Source: Sipunculus nudus (Eukaryota > Annelida > Sipuncula > Golfingiida > Sipunculidae). From it: 64,000 nt of DNA. Below the pieces are notes generated by a model. The model worked only from the letters and a program-made list of their open reading frames with translations, was not told the origin of the DNA and did not search any database. The position numbers and the translations under genes are program-made. Of this stretch, positions 26,104 through 38,999 are shown one piece after another. Location of the stretch: NCBI GenBank assembly GCA_026874595.1, contig CM049314.1, forward strand, positions 3,747,318-3,811,317, read 5' to 3'. Numbering within the stretch: the stretch's first letter is position 1; each line of letters begins with the position of its first letter.

Positions 26104-27009
26104 GAAAAGTATTAACACTAACACATATTTTCATCTTTTATTATTAATGTGAAATTTGATGTATTTTCAGATCTAGAAATTCAGTTTCTAAATGTTTGAT
26201 GAAGATCAACAGTGACTGAGTTCGGTGTTGCTGTGTTTCTCAGACACCATGATGCATGCAGGCATATGGAATGAAGACAGTCATCAGGGAACAGTATTGA
26301 CTGTAGACTCTTGTTTCATCATTTTATGAGTCAGGTATCCATGACATTGCACTTCCAGAGTACTTCAAACATATGTTAATCATTTTCCTGCTTCAGCAGA
26401 AAGGGAGATAAAGTGATTAACTCTGTTTGTCTACCTGTCTATCTGTCCATTTTTAAATTATCAGTAATTGTGAATTCAATTTCCTGAAATTCAATTTTTA
26501 GCATTGGACTCTAGAAAATCTTACTTGTATATATATGTTTTTAAATGGAGGCTTGTGTCGCCAGTTGTGCAGTTACAAGTTGTGTACTGCATGCATGATT
26601 TAATTATATGTTACATTGTTATTTTACTGGACTTATTAAACAATTATTTTTATAAATATAATGCTCTTGTTTTGTGTCTACCATTTCAGACAAAAGGTTG
26701 ATGTATAAATGCAAGCTGGTTATCAGAGCACTTGTACTGCCACACAGAGTGATATTTCCAATTTCATTACATTTCTACAATCAGAGGAACAGCAGTATCA
26801 TGCAAAGTGCAAATTGTGTTTTATTTTGTTCATTTGACTGGCTGAGGAATATTCCTTGACATTACTTGGTACAAAGGTATATTTAATTCTTTTTCACCAT
26901 GATATTTGAGCACACTGCATCACAATTTTATGCAAAAATTTTTTTTATGTTAGTTGTTTTCAGGCAATTGTGGCTGAATTCAACTGCATTTTGTAACCAT
27001 TTCATATTT

Positions 27010-27160
27010 TGCTAGGGTATTCAGTTGGTTCCTTCTTAACCAATTTTCTTGGTTGATTTTAACCAATATGGTCATCTGAATCAAATTGGTTGATTCAGTA
27101 TTGGTTGTTTTCAACCATTATTGTTGGTTGATTTACAAGTCCTCTGGTGAGAGTTTAACT
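27010..27160 (-). repeat. right TTGGTT-rich inverted repeat
   Basis: Counterpart of 16000-16140 in opposite orientation, with about eight TTGGTT/AACCAA motifs. Positions 27049-27069 match 16056-16076 exactly as reverse complement. Just outside is a near-palindrome (GAGAGTTTAACTCTC, 27150-27164). Confidence 0.6.
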
Positions 27161-29386
27161 CTCAAAATAATTATTTGATAGAGTAAATAATAATTACATG
27201 TACCAACAAAAATACTTGTTAACAATTTTCACCTCTTAAAAGCTTCCTTTTAAAGATATAGCAAAAGAAGTAAAGATGCGCATTGAAGAACACGTTTACA
27301 ACTCCTTAGAGTGAAAAAAAAGGAAATTTTGAACTATATTTTTTTACTTTACATATTACAATAGTCAGAAATACTGCCATTTTTGCGTGTTTGAAAAAAG
27401 TGTTTCATTAAATCAAATATGATAAAGAATCAATAGTAACAATATTAATAAATCAAATTTTTTTAAAGAACAAAAACACTCATTTCCTATAAATTTAATG
27501 CAATGAAAATATCGCAAAACCGTTGCCAAAATGCTACCACATATCGCTATACATTGCAATACAAAATTTGCAGGCGTTACCCAGACCTTGCATCTTGGTA
27601 TATGCTTCGCTCTTTATAAAGCTACATGATAGGGCGAATAAGACGGAAGAAATTTGTCATTTATATGATATCTATTAAAGCTATGTCAATATCTGTGAGG
27701 TAAATTTATTTTATCACTGAAATTCAGGTTTATATAAATGAACATACTTACAACGAATATATAATCATAGACCCTTTTACTTGTGTTTTCATAAATTATA
27801 TATTGCGCGATCATGCATTTTGGTTATGGATTGGCAACAGTTTTTTTCCTTAAACATATAAGATTGGTTTTCCTCATTACTACCTATAAGAAATGTTGTA
27901 AAATGCATATTAATATGCAAAGTCATTTTTTGCCAATTCCATAAGAATAAAATGTAAAATTTGCTCTACATGTCTAGATCCAGGTGATTAGGTTAAAGAT
28001 TCAAGTTTCAGTACATGTCCACCATATGTATGGTTTTATTATTATTCTTTTTTTTTAAATCACAGATGAGGGTTCCCTTTCAGTTGACACCTCAGTAATA
28101 CGGTAATAAGCCTTCACCGACATTTCGAACGAGGCTCCCATGCTATTTAACCACAGAAAAATTATGGTACAGTCTCATTTTTAAGCAAATTATCTATACT
28201 ACAGCCATTGAAGAGTTTGCTTTATTACGTCAACAACTAGCGGTAACTCATATGACAACTGTCTAAGTTTTTCTTTTTTAAGATTTATAAATAAGATGCG
28301 TATAAGGGAAGCGACAGGGTCGTCCTTTTGTTGAGAAAATAAAAGCAATTTTTGGCGGAAAACCATTATATTCCCAAATAATTGGGTGGTTGAAATAGTC
28401 AAAGCGGCAAAGAGGCACATTTTCTTTGTGAAGCTTTGTGTCATAATGAGACGTGCCTTTTGCACCTGCTTTGATTTATCATTTTACAGTATAAACTTCA
28501 GGAGGACAGACAAATAATAACTTCGTAAGTAGAAACTGTAAAAGAACTCTTTCGTAACATTGTATATATACAATATTGTTTCGAATGGCTGAGTGTATAT
28601 CATTTGCGCCTTGAGACCAGGAGATGCAACAATCACTGCACAATTTTTGCAAATAAAAAAATATCAGCAGATACATAAATGTAATAATAAATAGTACTTA
28701 AATAGTGTTATGATCATACACGGCTACCAAACGCACACCGACATATTCAATGCAAAATTCCCCTCCAAAGCCGATATTTGTCTACAAGGGGGGGGGGGGA
28801 TGACTCGCATTTTTTCAACATTTTTTTTTATTTGTCTGTATATAAATCATTACATGTACTTAAGTCGTGGCAGAATGATGGCTGGGTTGGGGTGGGTAAC
28901 TGTAAATTCATTTCTTGCAAATTATACTGGGCGGCCGGTAATGTATATTAGAACTGTTGGTGGGCAAACATATTCACATGGCTTAAACTATAAAAAGCAC
29001 TGCCACCTACCGGTAAATTATATACAGTTTCTTGAATCTTTATTTTAGGGGAAATGGGAAGAAAGCGACCGAGCGCAGAATAGACTTGTGTTTTTTGCAC
29101 CTCCTTTGTGATACACTCCATCTCCATACGAAGTACTACGTAAGGAACGACTATATACTCATTAAGTTCACAGTTTCGTCCAATTCTCCTCAATAAGACA
29201 CAGCCACAAAGAGGGTTCAAACGACTGTATATATAACATTGCATGGTTCTTTGACCGTCGCAAAAATTATGTTTAGGAGCTAGCACAGACGTTCCGCTCA
29301 CACACCTTTACGTGTACCGAGGCTTGTTAAAACGTTTTATTTTACATGTTGTAGTGGAAAACATTATAACTGACGTCCTACTAGGA

Positions 29387-29389
<3 letters not shown>

Positions 29390-29428
<39 letters not shown>
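29390..29428. repeat. (AT)n microsatellite
   Basis: About 19 TA units. Confidence 0.95.
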
Positions 29429-29431
<3 letters not shown>

Positions 29432-29663
29432 CTATGATGGATGCAACCTTTCGGAGTGTCTCGAGCTTTTGTCATATTTGTTGTGATGTATATCCCACGT
29501 CTCCTTGCTGCCAGTATTGGTACCAAGGATTTCGAACTCCCTCTTTTAAACCCACGGCACAGTCTCCAAAATACAACTAAGCGTCAGATAGATTCCTTTT
29601 CCTGGACGGCACCACCGGCTTACACTTCGTAGGCTTACAGATAATGTCCTAGATGTCTCCACA

Positions 29664-29860
29664 GGGAAGGATCCAGGATTTAAGAAAAACGGGGGCGTGG
29701 CGTCCAACCCATAGGAGGACTAATAAAAAACCTAAAAAAAAGTTCCCCAGGTCCGGAAAAAGGTGGTGGTCCATATTACACATTTTTGTCTGAACCCTTA
29801 CATAAAATTATGGCTGACCCCCTCCCCTCCCCCCCTCCAGATCCGCTTCTGGATCCCTCC
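29664..29860. repeat. GGATCC-ended dispersed repeat
   Basis: Begins GGATCCAGGATTTAAGAAAA with GGGGGCG, has a C-rich tract near 29820-29838, and ends AGATCCGCTTCTGGATCCC. Same style as 18790-18905, 57003-57195 and 59726-59900. Confidence 0.55.
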
Positions 29861-31932
29861 ATGAAGGTAGCTCTGCAGTCATGTCAGCAACTTTCCATAT
29901 GTTCCCTGGGTTCTCAGCTTAACTTATAGAGCCCATTATACCACACTTTGTCGAAAGTTCCTTTGATATCCAGAGCAATAACACGTACTTCCTCATTTTT
30001 ATTAATAAAAAGGTCTTCCTACTTGGTGACGTGATCGGTTGACTGTGATTAGTTTTAAATCCATATATTGTCTCCTTCTGTGTGATTCGATGGTTGTGAA
30101 GTGGATGGTTCTGAACTAGTTTGTGCACTGCTGTTTTCGTGCTGAGAAAACTATCTTAAGAAGTGGGGCGGTATATAGTAAAAATCAGCTTTACTATGTT
30201 TATAACATGTAAGTGTTAGCTTTTTTTATTATAGCATTAAAACATTTTATTTTGAAAATCTGTAAACCCTGTGATGCATTTTTGCAAGGTATGAGTTTGG
30301 CTGTTTGTGATTTGCTGGAGTTAGTTTAGAAAGGCAGCTAAAAACAAAATGGAATATCACAGAGGATAAAGTCAAATATATTACATTTGTATCAACAGCT
30401 ACATCAGAATGCTGTTGAAGATATAAGATCGTCTGTAACAGCACAAGTTATCAACTCAGTAACAGCGTGTCTGAATTTCAGCCTAAGCTGTTAAACCTGA
30501 AGTCAGACCAAAATGAAGGTTCACACAGACAGATTCTAACCCACAGTCCTAATAGCATAGTAGAAAACACAAAGCTATCTCCAAATACAAATGTAGAAAT
30601 CTTGAATACAACAAATGTTATAAACTACAGGGGATATGATTCTACCGATAATATCATTAACTTATACAGGTCTCTATAATTCCAAATAAATGAGCCTTTA
30701 ACTGCATCTCGCTGTTTATATTGATGTCACAATGTCTGAGTTGTTACCTTTTACTGGCACATTTACATATTAATCATCAATGGTGTCTGACATGCGCAGT
30801 ACACGGTCTAAAATTGAACAAAGAAGAAGTCCATTTTTACTAATAAAACTGCCACAACTTCCCGGATGCCCCTGTACGTTTGGTACACTTCTCCCAAACA
30901 AATAAATCAGAGATATCCAAATCGCGTGTCCTGCCAAAATCAGTGAGAACGAGAAACAGCTGATTCATCACGTGATCATGTGACGTCACAGGCCTCTGAC
31001 ACGACACCAACACCGATCACCTCCAACAATAATTCTAGGTCATTTTGACCTATGTCAGATAGCCCTCCAGCACTGTTACATCAATGTTCCTAAATTGTCA
31101 AACCATAATAACTCGAGTAAATTACGGAAGAAACCATATATTATTGGGCGTCTCGCAGGGAGTGGATAGAATGGTAAGGTTTTAAACATTACTTTATTTT
31201 CGGCACCTGAAATTGCTCAGATGCTCATTCATATTTTAATAGGAAACAGAAATAATGGTTCATTTAATGAGAAAATATTGACGTATGTCAGGAATAGGAA
31301 ATGTGCGAAGTATGCGAATGAGGAAAAAAATTTATTTAAGAACCATTTATGTTATTGCGAATGACCAGGCAACAGTCGGTGCTACACAGATTATCGCCTG
31401 CACGATGCATTGTCCCGTTCACAAAATTCCTAACGCGCGGTTGTAACTTACTTGCAAGGAAGACTTAATTAAAATTATCACATCGATGTGTTTTCTTTTC
31501 AACAGCAAGCGGGAAGATCCCGCCCCTCCTTCTATAATAACGTTTTGTACCATGCCTTATATGAATCAAATGGAACCATGGAGAACGGCTCTCGCCTATG
31601 TATTGACACCGCCCAGGTGATAATAATTTCTTAATAAACATGAAATATTAAAAAAAGACTGGTCTGTCGGTGCAATTGTCTACATTGTAATGAGGCCGAG
31701 CGTAGGATAGCCGTTTAAATTGATATAATGTATCCAGTTTCATGAATGTGTCTAAAGGCGACATATGACGTCTTCCCTGACTGTTATATTATGAACTCAT
31801 CCAATAGTTTTGTTTTAACCGAGAAAGCCGATAAAATATAGTGACTTATAATAAGCATCTCCTGTGCATGAATGCCATTATATCTTCGGCTGGATCAGCG
31901 AGGGATCATTGAACATTCTCTCCGTTCGGACC

Positions 31933-34900
31933 ATGTGGAGATTCAGTCTACTTATTTTCTTAAGTTTTGGTGTGATGACCTGGGGAGAAGGGGACTTGGT
32001 AAGTTTTTGAACTGATTGTATATTTTTCTGTGTTTAAGGAGAGCGTGGTATGGTCTGCTTTAGTGATGAAGCATTCTGGTGATCAGTGGAGAGATTTCTT
32101 TTTTTTTGGAGAAGGAATGTGTAGGTCAGCGGTTGGCTTCAATCCGTTATTTGTGAGACGTTCGGGTAGTTGTTATATATAGAATTTCCATGTTTATATA
32201 TATATATAAATATATGTGTTTGTGTGTGCTTGCGCGTTTGTGTGTTTGTATGATTGTTCAGAACATAATTCAGGCAATTCTGGACGGAATCAGAGCATTT
32301 GGGGAATGGGCCACGAAGATGAGATTTTGGTGTGGATCCGGAACATAACTAGGATTCAGGAACTTGTACAAGAATGAACCTGGGTATATTAGCCGAATTG
32401 TGGAGGATTGTATTCCTTAGAATGCAGTCCTAGTTGTGGATAACCTGTTTATACTGTGTAATATTTGTTATTAGCGCAACTGAACTGTAACGGTTGACCT
32501 ATATCGACATAGGACCGTCCCTTGTGCAAGCCACTCATCAAAATGGCCACAATTTTCTACTGGTTGACGAAGGAAATTATCATTAATTAAGGTCCTGGAG
32601 AAGAGTATTATCTTATTGTCAGGGCGCGAAATCAGGGTCGGACCATCGGAAATTTCCTGGTAAACGTCAATGAGGTCCGACAGACTTTGCTGCCACCGGA
32701 CTCCCTGCCCGGCGGCCGCCCAATATCCCTCGGCCTCCATATCACCACGGGGGGGGGGGGGGGGGGGGGGTTAACATTTTTCCAGCAAATCTGTGTCACT
32801 TTTGAACCTTGTTTATTTAAGCAGCAAACATTCAAGCATTCAAATACACACCAATCCACACCATCCACACTAATCACCGCGCTGCAAGCAAAGCTAAAAA
32901 AGTTGTTCAAGTCTAGGAAGTGTGGCTGCTTCTTTATTCCCTTAATTTTTGTAGTTGGTGTTAGCTGTTGGCCACTGGTTCTGTTTATTTAGGTATGTCG
33001 TGTGCACCACTAAGTCTGTTCTGTTCTTTAAGTTTGAGTAGTATAAGCACCGGGGTTGTTTTCGTTTAGTCCAGGTAGTATATCCCAGGTTCTTCTTGTC
33101 TTTAAGTTTATGGTTTAATTTGTGCTAATTTCTATTGCCTTTTTTTAACATAGATAAAAGCACAAAGATGCCATTGAGCTAAATAATTATAAAGACTATT
33201 TTGGGAAGACCACGACTGGAGTATAGATCCAGAAATATTGTTTGTAATATAATTATACAAGGGAACCTTTGTCACATACTCATATGACATTCTTCAGGGT
33301 CGGTCACAAAAGGTTGCCACGGTTATGGAACTAGTAACCACACCTGTGAATGCCAACGGGATTGAAGATGTGTCACCCAAGAATTTGCTGCCAGTGAAAG
33401 GAAAGGAACCTTGGCTGGACAAGAAACGTTCTGTTATGGACTTCACCGAACTACTTTCTTCAGAACCTAAGGTGAACGTTTGCCTAACAGTGAATAGTTC
33501 AAGGGGGAGCACACGTACTCTTTCTCGGAATGGAGCTGCAGCGGTAGCTTGTGTTGTGTATGCAAAATCGTTGGAACGAGTTAAAAACTGTGCCAAAGAT
33601 AATGGTTTAGATAAACATGATCGGTCGCTGAACACTCTAATACTTGTGCAGAACATATCAGTTTGCAAGGAATCTTATCAGCCGAGGATAATATGTGGTT
33701 ACAGATATGCTGCGTTGGATTTATCATATGATAAAGTACCAGTAGAAGCTAAAACGTGTTTCTTAGACACTCGGTATGTGAATAACTCCATGTCACAACA
33801 GATTTTGCGACGTTTAGCCGAAGAGAAGTGCGATTTCTCGTTTGAAAGAAAGCATTGGCACTTTAGTCTGGTAACAGAAGCGCACCTTTGCAAAATGACA
33901 CACAGGCTAGATTCATCAAACCTCGTTGATGTGAAAACAACTGAATCACTTGTCAAAGTTTTATCGGGTGAGTACTATATATGTTCACCGGCATGTGCTG
34001 GGGACATGACGGTAAATTGTGACCAAGAACCACAGAGTTTGTTAATGATACTATATGTCCAGACATCACATTATTTCACAATACTTTCTCTGAACCTACA
34101 GTAAGATATGACATGTAATAGTACATGTATTCTTATCGCCGTCCTTCTGTAGATATTGTAAACTAAGGCCTTTGAAACTAAACCTCCAAAACTCATAACC
34201 ATTTAATTCATTTCCGGTGCTACAATTTCTTGTCTAGGAGGTCAGGATTTATCGGGAGTTGTACATATGTTCCTGTTGATACAGAATACTGTGCATGGCG
34301 TTTTAAGAATGGTATAAATACAGTCGTTATTATTTCAGGAACAAGCCTTGGCATGGAGCTGTTATGCATGGTCGCAATGTGGAGAGAAATACGGAACAAG
34401 GACAAAATAATTACCATGCTGGTAACGGTGTCTGCTGGAGATATCGTCATTCTGGGGTCTATATTGGTCAGAAATATTTTATCAGACATTGACGTTAAAG
34501 GCCACTCATGCATTGTGATCACTTGCTTGAACTATTTCGGTACAACCCTTTGCTCGCTCGTCCACATGCAAATCACCTTCAACCGGTTTATCGCTGTTCT
34601 TTACCCTTTCAAGGTGAAGCAGTTATGCAGCTGGAGAAAAACCTTTGTGGTAAGAAACTTTATGAAATTTATAAGCATGACTTTAGGGGTTCGTAATGAT
34701 ACAAATACTCCGATTAAAAAGGCTGATTTAGGAACTAATCACCTAAAGCTCTTCTATTATTTAGAGTCACGGAAATATTAAGTTTAATTTGGTCATAAAG
34801 CCGAAAAAAGTCAACTTCTATGTAGACATTAAATACAATTTTTGTGAAAACAGTCCGTTGTTCAAGTCGATATGCAAGTGTCAAGTTTTGATAATCGTGG

Positions 34901-35790
34901 TAATGTATAATTTTAAGTGGTTATGTGTCAATTTATGTGGTAATTTCATTTTTTTATCAGTGAATATAAAGACGTAGCCGTTGATGTTCCCCCTACCCCT
35001 TAATTTTGTTTTTATTCAACTCATTCTCTGAGTCAGTGCCGGTTTATCAGCCAATGGATTATAAGAAGAATGCATGAATATTAGATCTTGGAATAAAAAA
35101 AAGCAAATTTTTTTTCCTCATGACAGGTTTCCTAAAATGATTTGTGACGAATGTAGAAGAACCTCTCTCGATACAGATACGTATCTTGACTACAGTATAT
35201 TTCACATAATACTTCACATGGTATTATTTATCTTATTTCAGACGTTGATCGTTTTCTTCCTAGTGAGTGTGATTATCGCAATCCTGACTAGCCTACCTGA
35301 GATAACGACAGACGACTATGAATACATTTGTGACGTAACCCTTCATCAGATGAGTCAGATGAATATATACGCTGTTACTGCGAGAACCGTCGTGTTTGTT
35401 ATATTTGTGTGCGCCCCTGTGGTCCTGGTGATCGTATGGTCCATCTGTATCATTGTAAAACTTATAATGGTCAACCGTAATAGACGGCAACTGAGCTCAA
35501 ATGCAAATGATTTACCCAGTACACGTATAACCTTGAGCCTGCTGGCCAATGTAGTGTTGTTTCTAATGCTGATCGTGCCTTACCCTACCATGATAACGTT
35601 AGGAACCTACTTCCCCTCGTTATCCAGAGCCTATGAGCACATTGATTATGTGCTTCCCATTCTGCAGTGCAGTACAGGCTGTGTAAATGTGGCGATAAGA
35701 ATGATATTTCTAGAGGACTTTCGCAAAAAGTTCACAGGCGCATTCAAAGCGGTATTCAGTCTAGTTAGAAAATCCCGTGTGTCTGAGTGA
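31933..35790 (+). CDS. seven-transmembrane receptor (rhodopsin-like GPCR) with large ectodomain
   Basis: Four coding exons join in phase: 31933-31998, 33298-33967, 34246-34649 and 35242-35790, giving 562 residues. Exon 1 encodes a signal peptide (MWRFSLLIFLSFGVMTWG) with donor GTAAGT. Exon 2 (acceptor TTCTTCAG) gives a ~230-residue ectodomain with several Cys (CLTV, VACVV, KNCAK, VCKE, IICGY, KTCFL, EKCDF, LCKM) and N-glycosylation sites NSS, NIS and NNS. Its donor GTGAGT is phase 1. Exon 3 carries TM1-TM3, with the TM2 Asp in SAGDIVILG, a TM3 Cys, and FNRFIAVLYPF in place of DRY. Exon 4 carries TM4-TM7, with VPYP instead of CWxP in TM6 and CVNVAIRMIF at the NPxxY position, then a short basic tail ending RKSRVSE. 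Rhodopsin-like membership is inferred from the TM3 end and overall layout; the ligand is unknown. The exon 3 acceptor (GAGGTCAG) is the least certain join. Lineage-expanded orphan receptors are common in molluscs. Confidence 0.8.
32745..32770. repeat. poly-G tract in receptor intron 1
   Basis: About 20 consecutive G within the first intron of the receptor gene. Short frames reading poly-Gly or poly-Pro here are artefacts. Confidence 0.9.
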
Positions 35791-36006
35791 CTGCTTTAAC
35801 CGCTGGGCAGATCCGATTCTGTGTAAGGACTGTGTGCCTGTCCTTATGCAGTCAGTGGAATAATATCATCTTGGTGTTGGTTTCTTTTGGTTAAGAGGAA
35901 CTCGTTCAAATAGATTTACGTGCAGGTATATATGATAGTCTTGTTCTTATACATCGTGATATATGATATATGAATGTGCTTTTCAATTCATTAGACATAT
36001 ATAGAA

Positions 36007-36012
36007 AATAAA
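36007..36012 (+). promoter_or_regulatory. candidate polyadenylation signal of the receptor gene
   Basis: AATAAA about 217 bp after the receptor stop codon. Position is plausible; transcript evidence is absent. Confidence 0.4.
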
Positions 36013-36333
36013 AAAGAGAAGATTAAGGGAGGATCAAAGTTAGTATATATGTCTGTGTTAGTGACACAAATGTATTTGCCATGTTAGATGAGAGCCCTTT
36101 AGAATAATGAGATTTTGTTAGAGAAAAGTAGTTAATAATGTTCAATAATGTTGTGGTTATTTTTTTTTCCATTAGTTGTATTGGTCAGAAGATCGGTTTG
36201 TTTATGTTTGAATTTACAAGACTGTGGTTTGATATGATAAGCTGAAGGAAGATTCTGGATGCTATAAAGATGTCTGTGGAATAGACGAGAACCTTTCCGT
36301 AGGTTCTTCTGCCGGAACCTTCGTTGTGATGCT

Positions 36334-36334
<1 letters not shown>

Positions 36335-36378
<44 letters not shown>
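36335..36378. repeat. (AT)n microsatellite
   Basis: About 21 AT units followed by a GTGTGTTTGTGTGTG stretch. Confidence 0.95.
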
Positions 36379-36384
<6 letters not shown>

Positions 36385-36409
36385 TTGTGTGTGTTAGTGG
36401 GGGCACCGT

Positions 36410-37480
36410 CGCCTCTACGCTCCATAAACATCGGTTACGCTACGCTCAACTATTTGCTACACTACCCGCTGCATTAAACCGCGGTAGCGGTCAGGTTTGG
36501 CCACCAGGCTGTGCTGTCTCTGTGGAATTCTCCCTGCGTAATATTTAACCAAACACAGCATAATATCATGGCACATTTTACGATGCACAATCGGATGTTC
36601 TTCGAGGTACTGGCCACTTTCCACTGCTGTGGAAAGCGCTTGGTAGCACAGACATTTTCCACCCCCATTGGATTACACACGATGCAATCGTCAACTTTTA
36701 ACACAGTCTCTGTACTGACTTGCATGAGGTCAGTTATCCGCCACAGTCGGCATATATCCTGTATTGCCATGCAACACGAGCTTGCCAAGGGCATGGTTAT
36801 GTTTGTTTACAAGCTAAGCCAATCAGATTTCTTCTACCAGTTCTGTACGCTCTTTACACAGCGCTTTACCCATGGGCCAATTACCTATATCGTAAGCGCT
36901 GTTTGTTATGACCCTGTATCCTGAATATCTACACCAGAGGGGGCACTGTATTTTGGTCCAATCAGATGAGACCCTGTGCTGAAGACAACACGGTTTACCA
37001 GCCAAGCGAGGAATACACGGAGCCAATGTTGTTCATTTCGTTTTGAGTGACAGCTCATCGCCCCGGCGACCGTTTGAAAAGGCCACAGGCTCAGAGAGAA
37101 TTACCCCACACGTGGTTTCTGGGCGGAGCCCGATGCCTCTCGAGTGTTTGTTGACTTGCATTGGTTGACTGCTCATCACATCGGCAGTTTTTGCAGCAGA
37201 CGGGCCCATGTGCACCACCCAGTGTTTAAAGGCATCATAAACGGCCAAAGCAGGCAGCGCGAAAATCTGTAGCTTCTTTAGAAGCGCAAGATTTCCGCTG
37301 CCTCGGGAGCGTACCAGTTCTGCAGATTTGTTTAAACGCAGAGCCAATCAGATTTTACTTTATCCAGCGCAAACTGACTGGGTGTTGCTAAACCTGAAAA
37401 TTCTGCTATTTCTCACAGCGTGTGAGTGGAAGGTCACCGGGCCCGGAGGTCACGCGCTCTGTTCAGAGCGAACGCCGCCT
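36410..37480 (+). mobile_element. dispersed element, long copy (with ~0.5-kb extra segment)
   Basis: From ACGCTCCATAAACATCGG to about GCGCTCTGTTCAGAGCGAAC. Inverted relative to 50295-50850. Shared landmarks in order are CTCAACTATT-GCTACACTA, ACCGCGGT, GTCAGGTTTGGCCACCAGGC, CAATCGGATGTT, GCTTGGTAGCACAGA, GCCAATCAGA, AATCAGATTT...ACTGGGTG, GGAAGGTCA and TGTTCAGAGCG. The other copy lacks about 36840-37330. A 137-residue plus frame and a 106-residue minus frame across it have no recognised domain, so it is probably non-autonomous. Class unknown; no clear terminal inverted repeat or target duplication seen. Confidence 0.65.
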
Positions 37481-38119
37481 CAATCAATCAATCAGATTCG
37501 GAGTAAAAGAGAGTCAGGTCTTTGTAGCCAGACGCGTTGTGTAGATTTGCACCAGGCTGAGTGTGTCCAGTACAGCGTTTAGGACGAGTATTGGTACAAG
37601 GAGTTTTACATTTAGCCAAGGAGGGCGTTTGAAGTTTTGTTGACTGTGTGATTGTGCAGTCAGAGCCAGTTAGCGAAAGCCAAAATATTGTTGAAGACTT
37701 ACATTGTGCATTTTGGAGTCGGTCTACGGCGCTGAAAGGTCAGTTGTTGGATGTTGTCGAAATAAACCTGTGTTAGTTTGCCCCAAACAAGAGTGATTAT
37801 TTTGGATATTTGCGTGAAAGTTCCCGGGAAATGTGCGTGTGTGAAAATACAATGGTATGAGAATATTAGTTCAGTTTTCAGGGATTTTCACACAAAACAC
37901 ATTGAAACAATTAAAAACAAACAAACTTTCACACTACAAGGGTTACCCAATGATATTCTTTTCATGACTTTAAAGGCTTATCTCGATGCATTTTGACCTT
38001 TGATAACATAATAATTAGATTTTTAGGTAGTTCCGTGCAACGTGTTGAACTCTTCAGGTAAAAATGTCTGATCAGACATAGAACACTCTAGCAGTTGTAT
38101 ATTGCAGTAAACCATTAGA

Positions 38120-38157
<38 letters not shown>

Positions 38158-38995
38158 TACACATATACATATATATATATAGTAATGAATGTGGAGACAT
38201 AGTCCTAGAAGATAGGTATATAACCCGCCCCATCGCAGTTTCCAATAGCCAGATTAAAATGCAAAGCCCCTCCCATTGTCATGTTCAAGGTATGATTTAT
38301 TCCTCATATAGCAGGCTGCAATCGTACATCCAGGGGACTCCTATGGCAACTGTTTTGTAGGAAAAATGTTCAAAAATAAACATGAACAATAACCTTTTTG
38401 AAATTACACATTGTTGAATCTTTCATTCATTTTTACATGACTTTGTAACATTAGGGTTCTTTTAAGTAAGCTTCTTAAAATTAAGAGACAGTAAGCCCCT
38501 ATTTAGTGAAATATTAGTACAATAATTGACAAATAATCTCGAACACTTTTTTATCTTTACTGTTGTCGTTATTGTTGAAAATTAAAAACAAAAATTATTG
38601 ATTGAAAATAAATGGTTGAAATATTATAAAATCATGTTGAAATGAATGAAAAATTTTGAAAAATATATGAATACCATCAGAAATATCCCTGTACCAGATT
38701 CAAAATACTGTACACTTTACCTAGTCAGTTGATGTGTCATCCCAGAGGGGCAGCACTGAGGACATGACAGTGTCATGGCTTATCACCACCCGTTCGGGGA
38801 AGGACGTATTGGCAATTCAAAGAAAAACAACCTGAATCACGTGATCAAAGTCAACGTCAAATATGTCATGTTGTGTTAAAAACGGGTATTAATAAGAATA
38901 TTTCATTCTGATCCCCTTTTTTTAACCATGGCAACTTAAAACTGGCGTGGACTGTTATACCTTATTGTAAATACCAAGTTATAGTTACGAAAATA
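37480..38995. other. intergenic, no gene recognised
   Basis: No supported exon. An interrupted AT tract lies at about 38121-38180. The 72-residue frame at 37778-37996 has no recognised domain. Confidence 0.45.
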
Positions 38996-38999
38996 TTTT

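Larger units (their letters stand above)
27170..31930. other. intergenic, no gene recognised
   Basis: AT-rich DNA with no supported gene. It has an (AT)n tract at 29390-29428, a poly-G run at 28789-28799 and a GGATCC-ended repeat at about 29664-29860. A 117-residue minus-strand frame at 29301-28948 has no recognised domain or splice partner. A short ATG frame before a GT at 31579-31617 (MENGSRLCIDTAQ) cannot be linked to an exon. Confidence 0.5.

Noticed and set aside
31570-31620. ATG frame MENGSRLCIDTAQ before a GT
   Set aside because: Weak donor (GTGATA) and no in-phase partner; the receptor signal-peptide exon at 31933 is much better.
33967-34104. Read-through of receptor exon 2
   Set aside because: A GTGAGT donor at 33968 and an in-phase TM exon downstream give a complete 7TM protein; the read-through lacks it.
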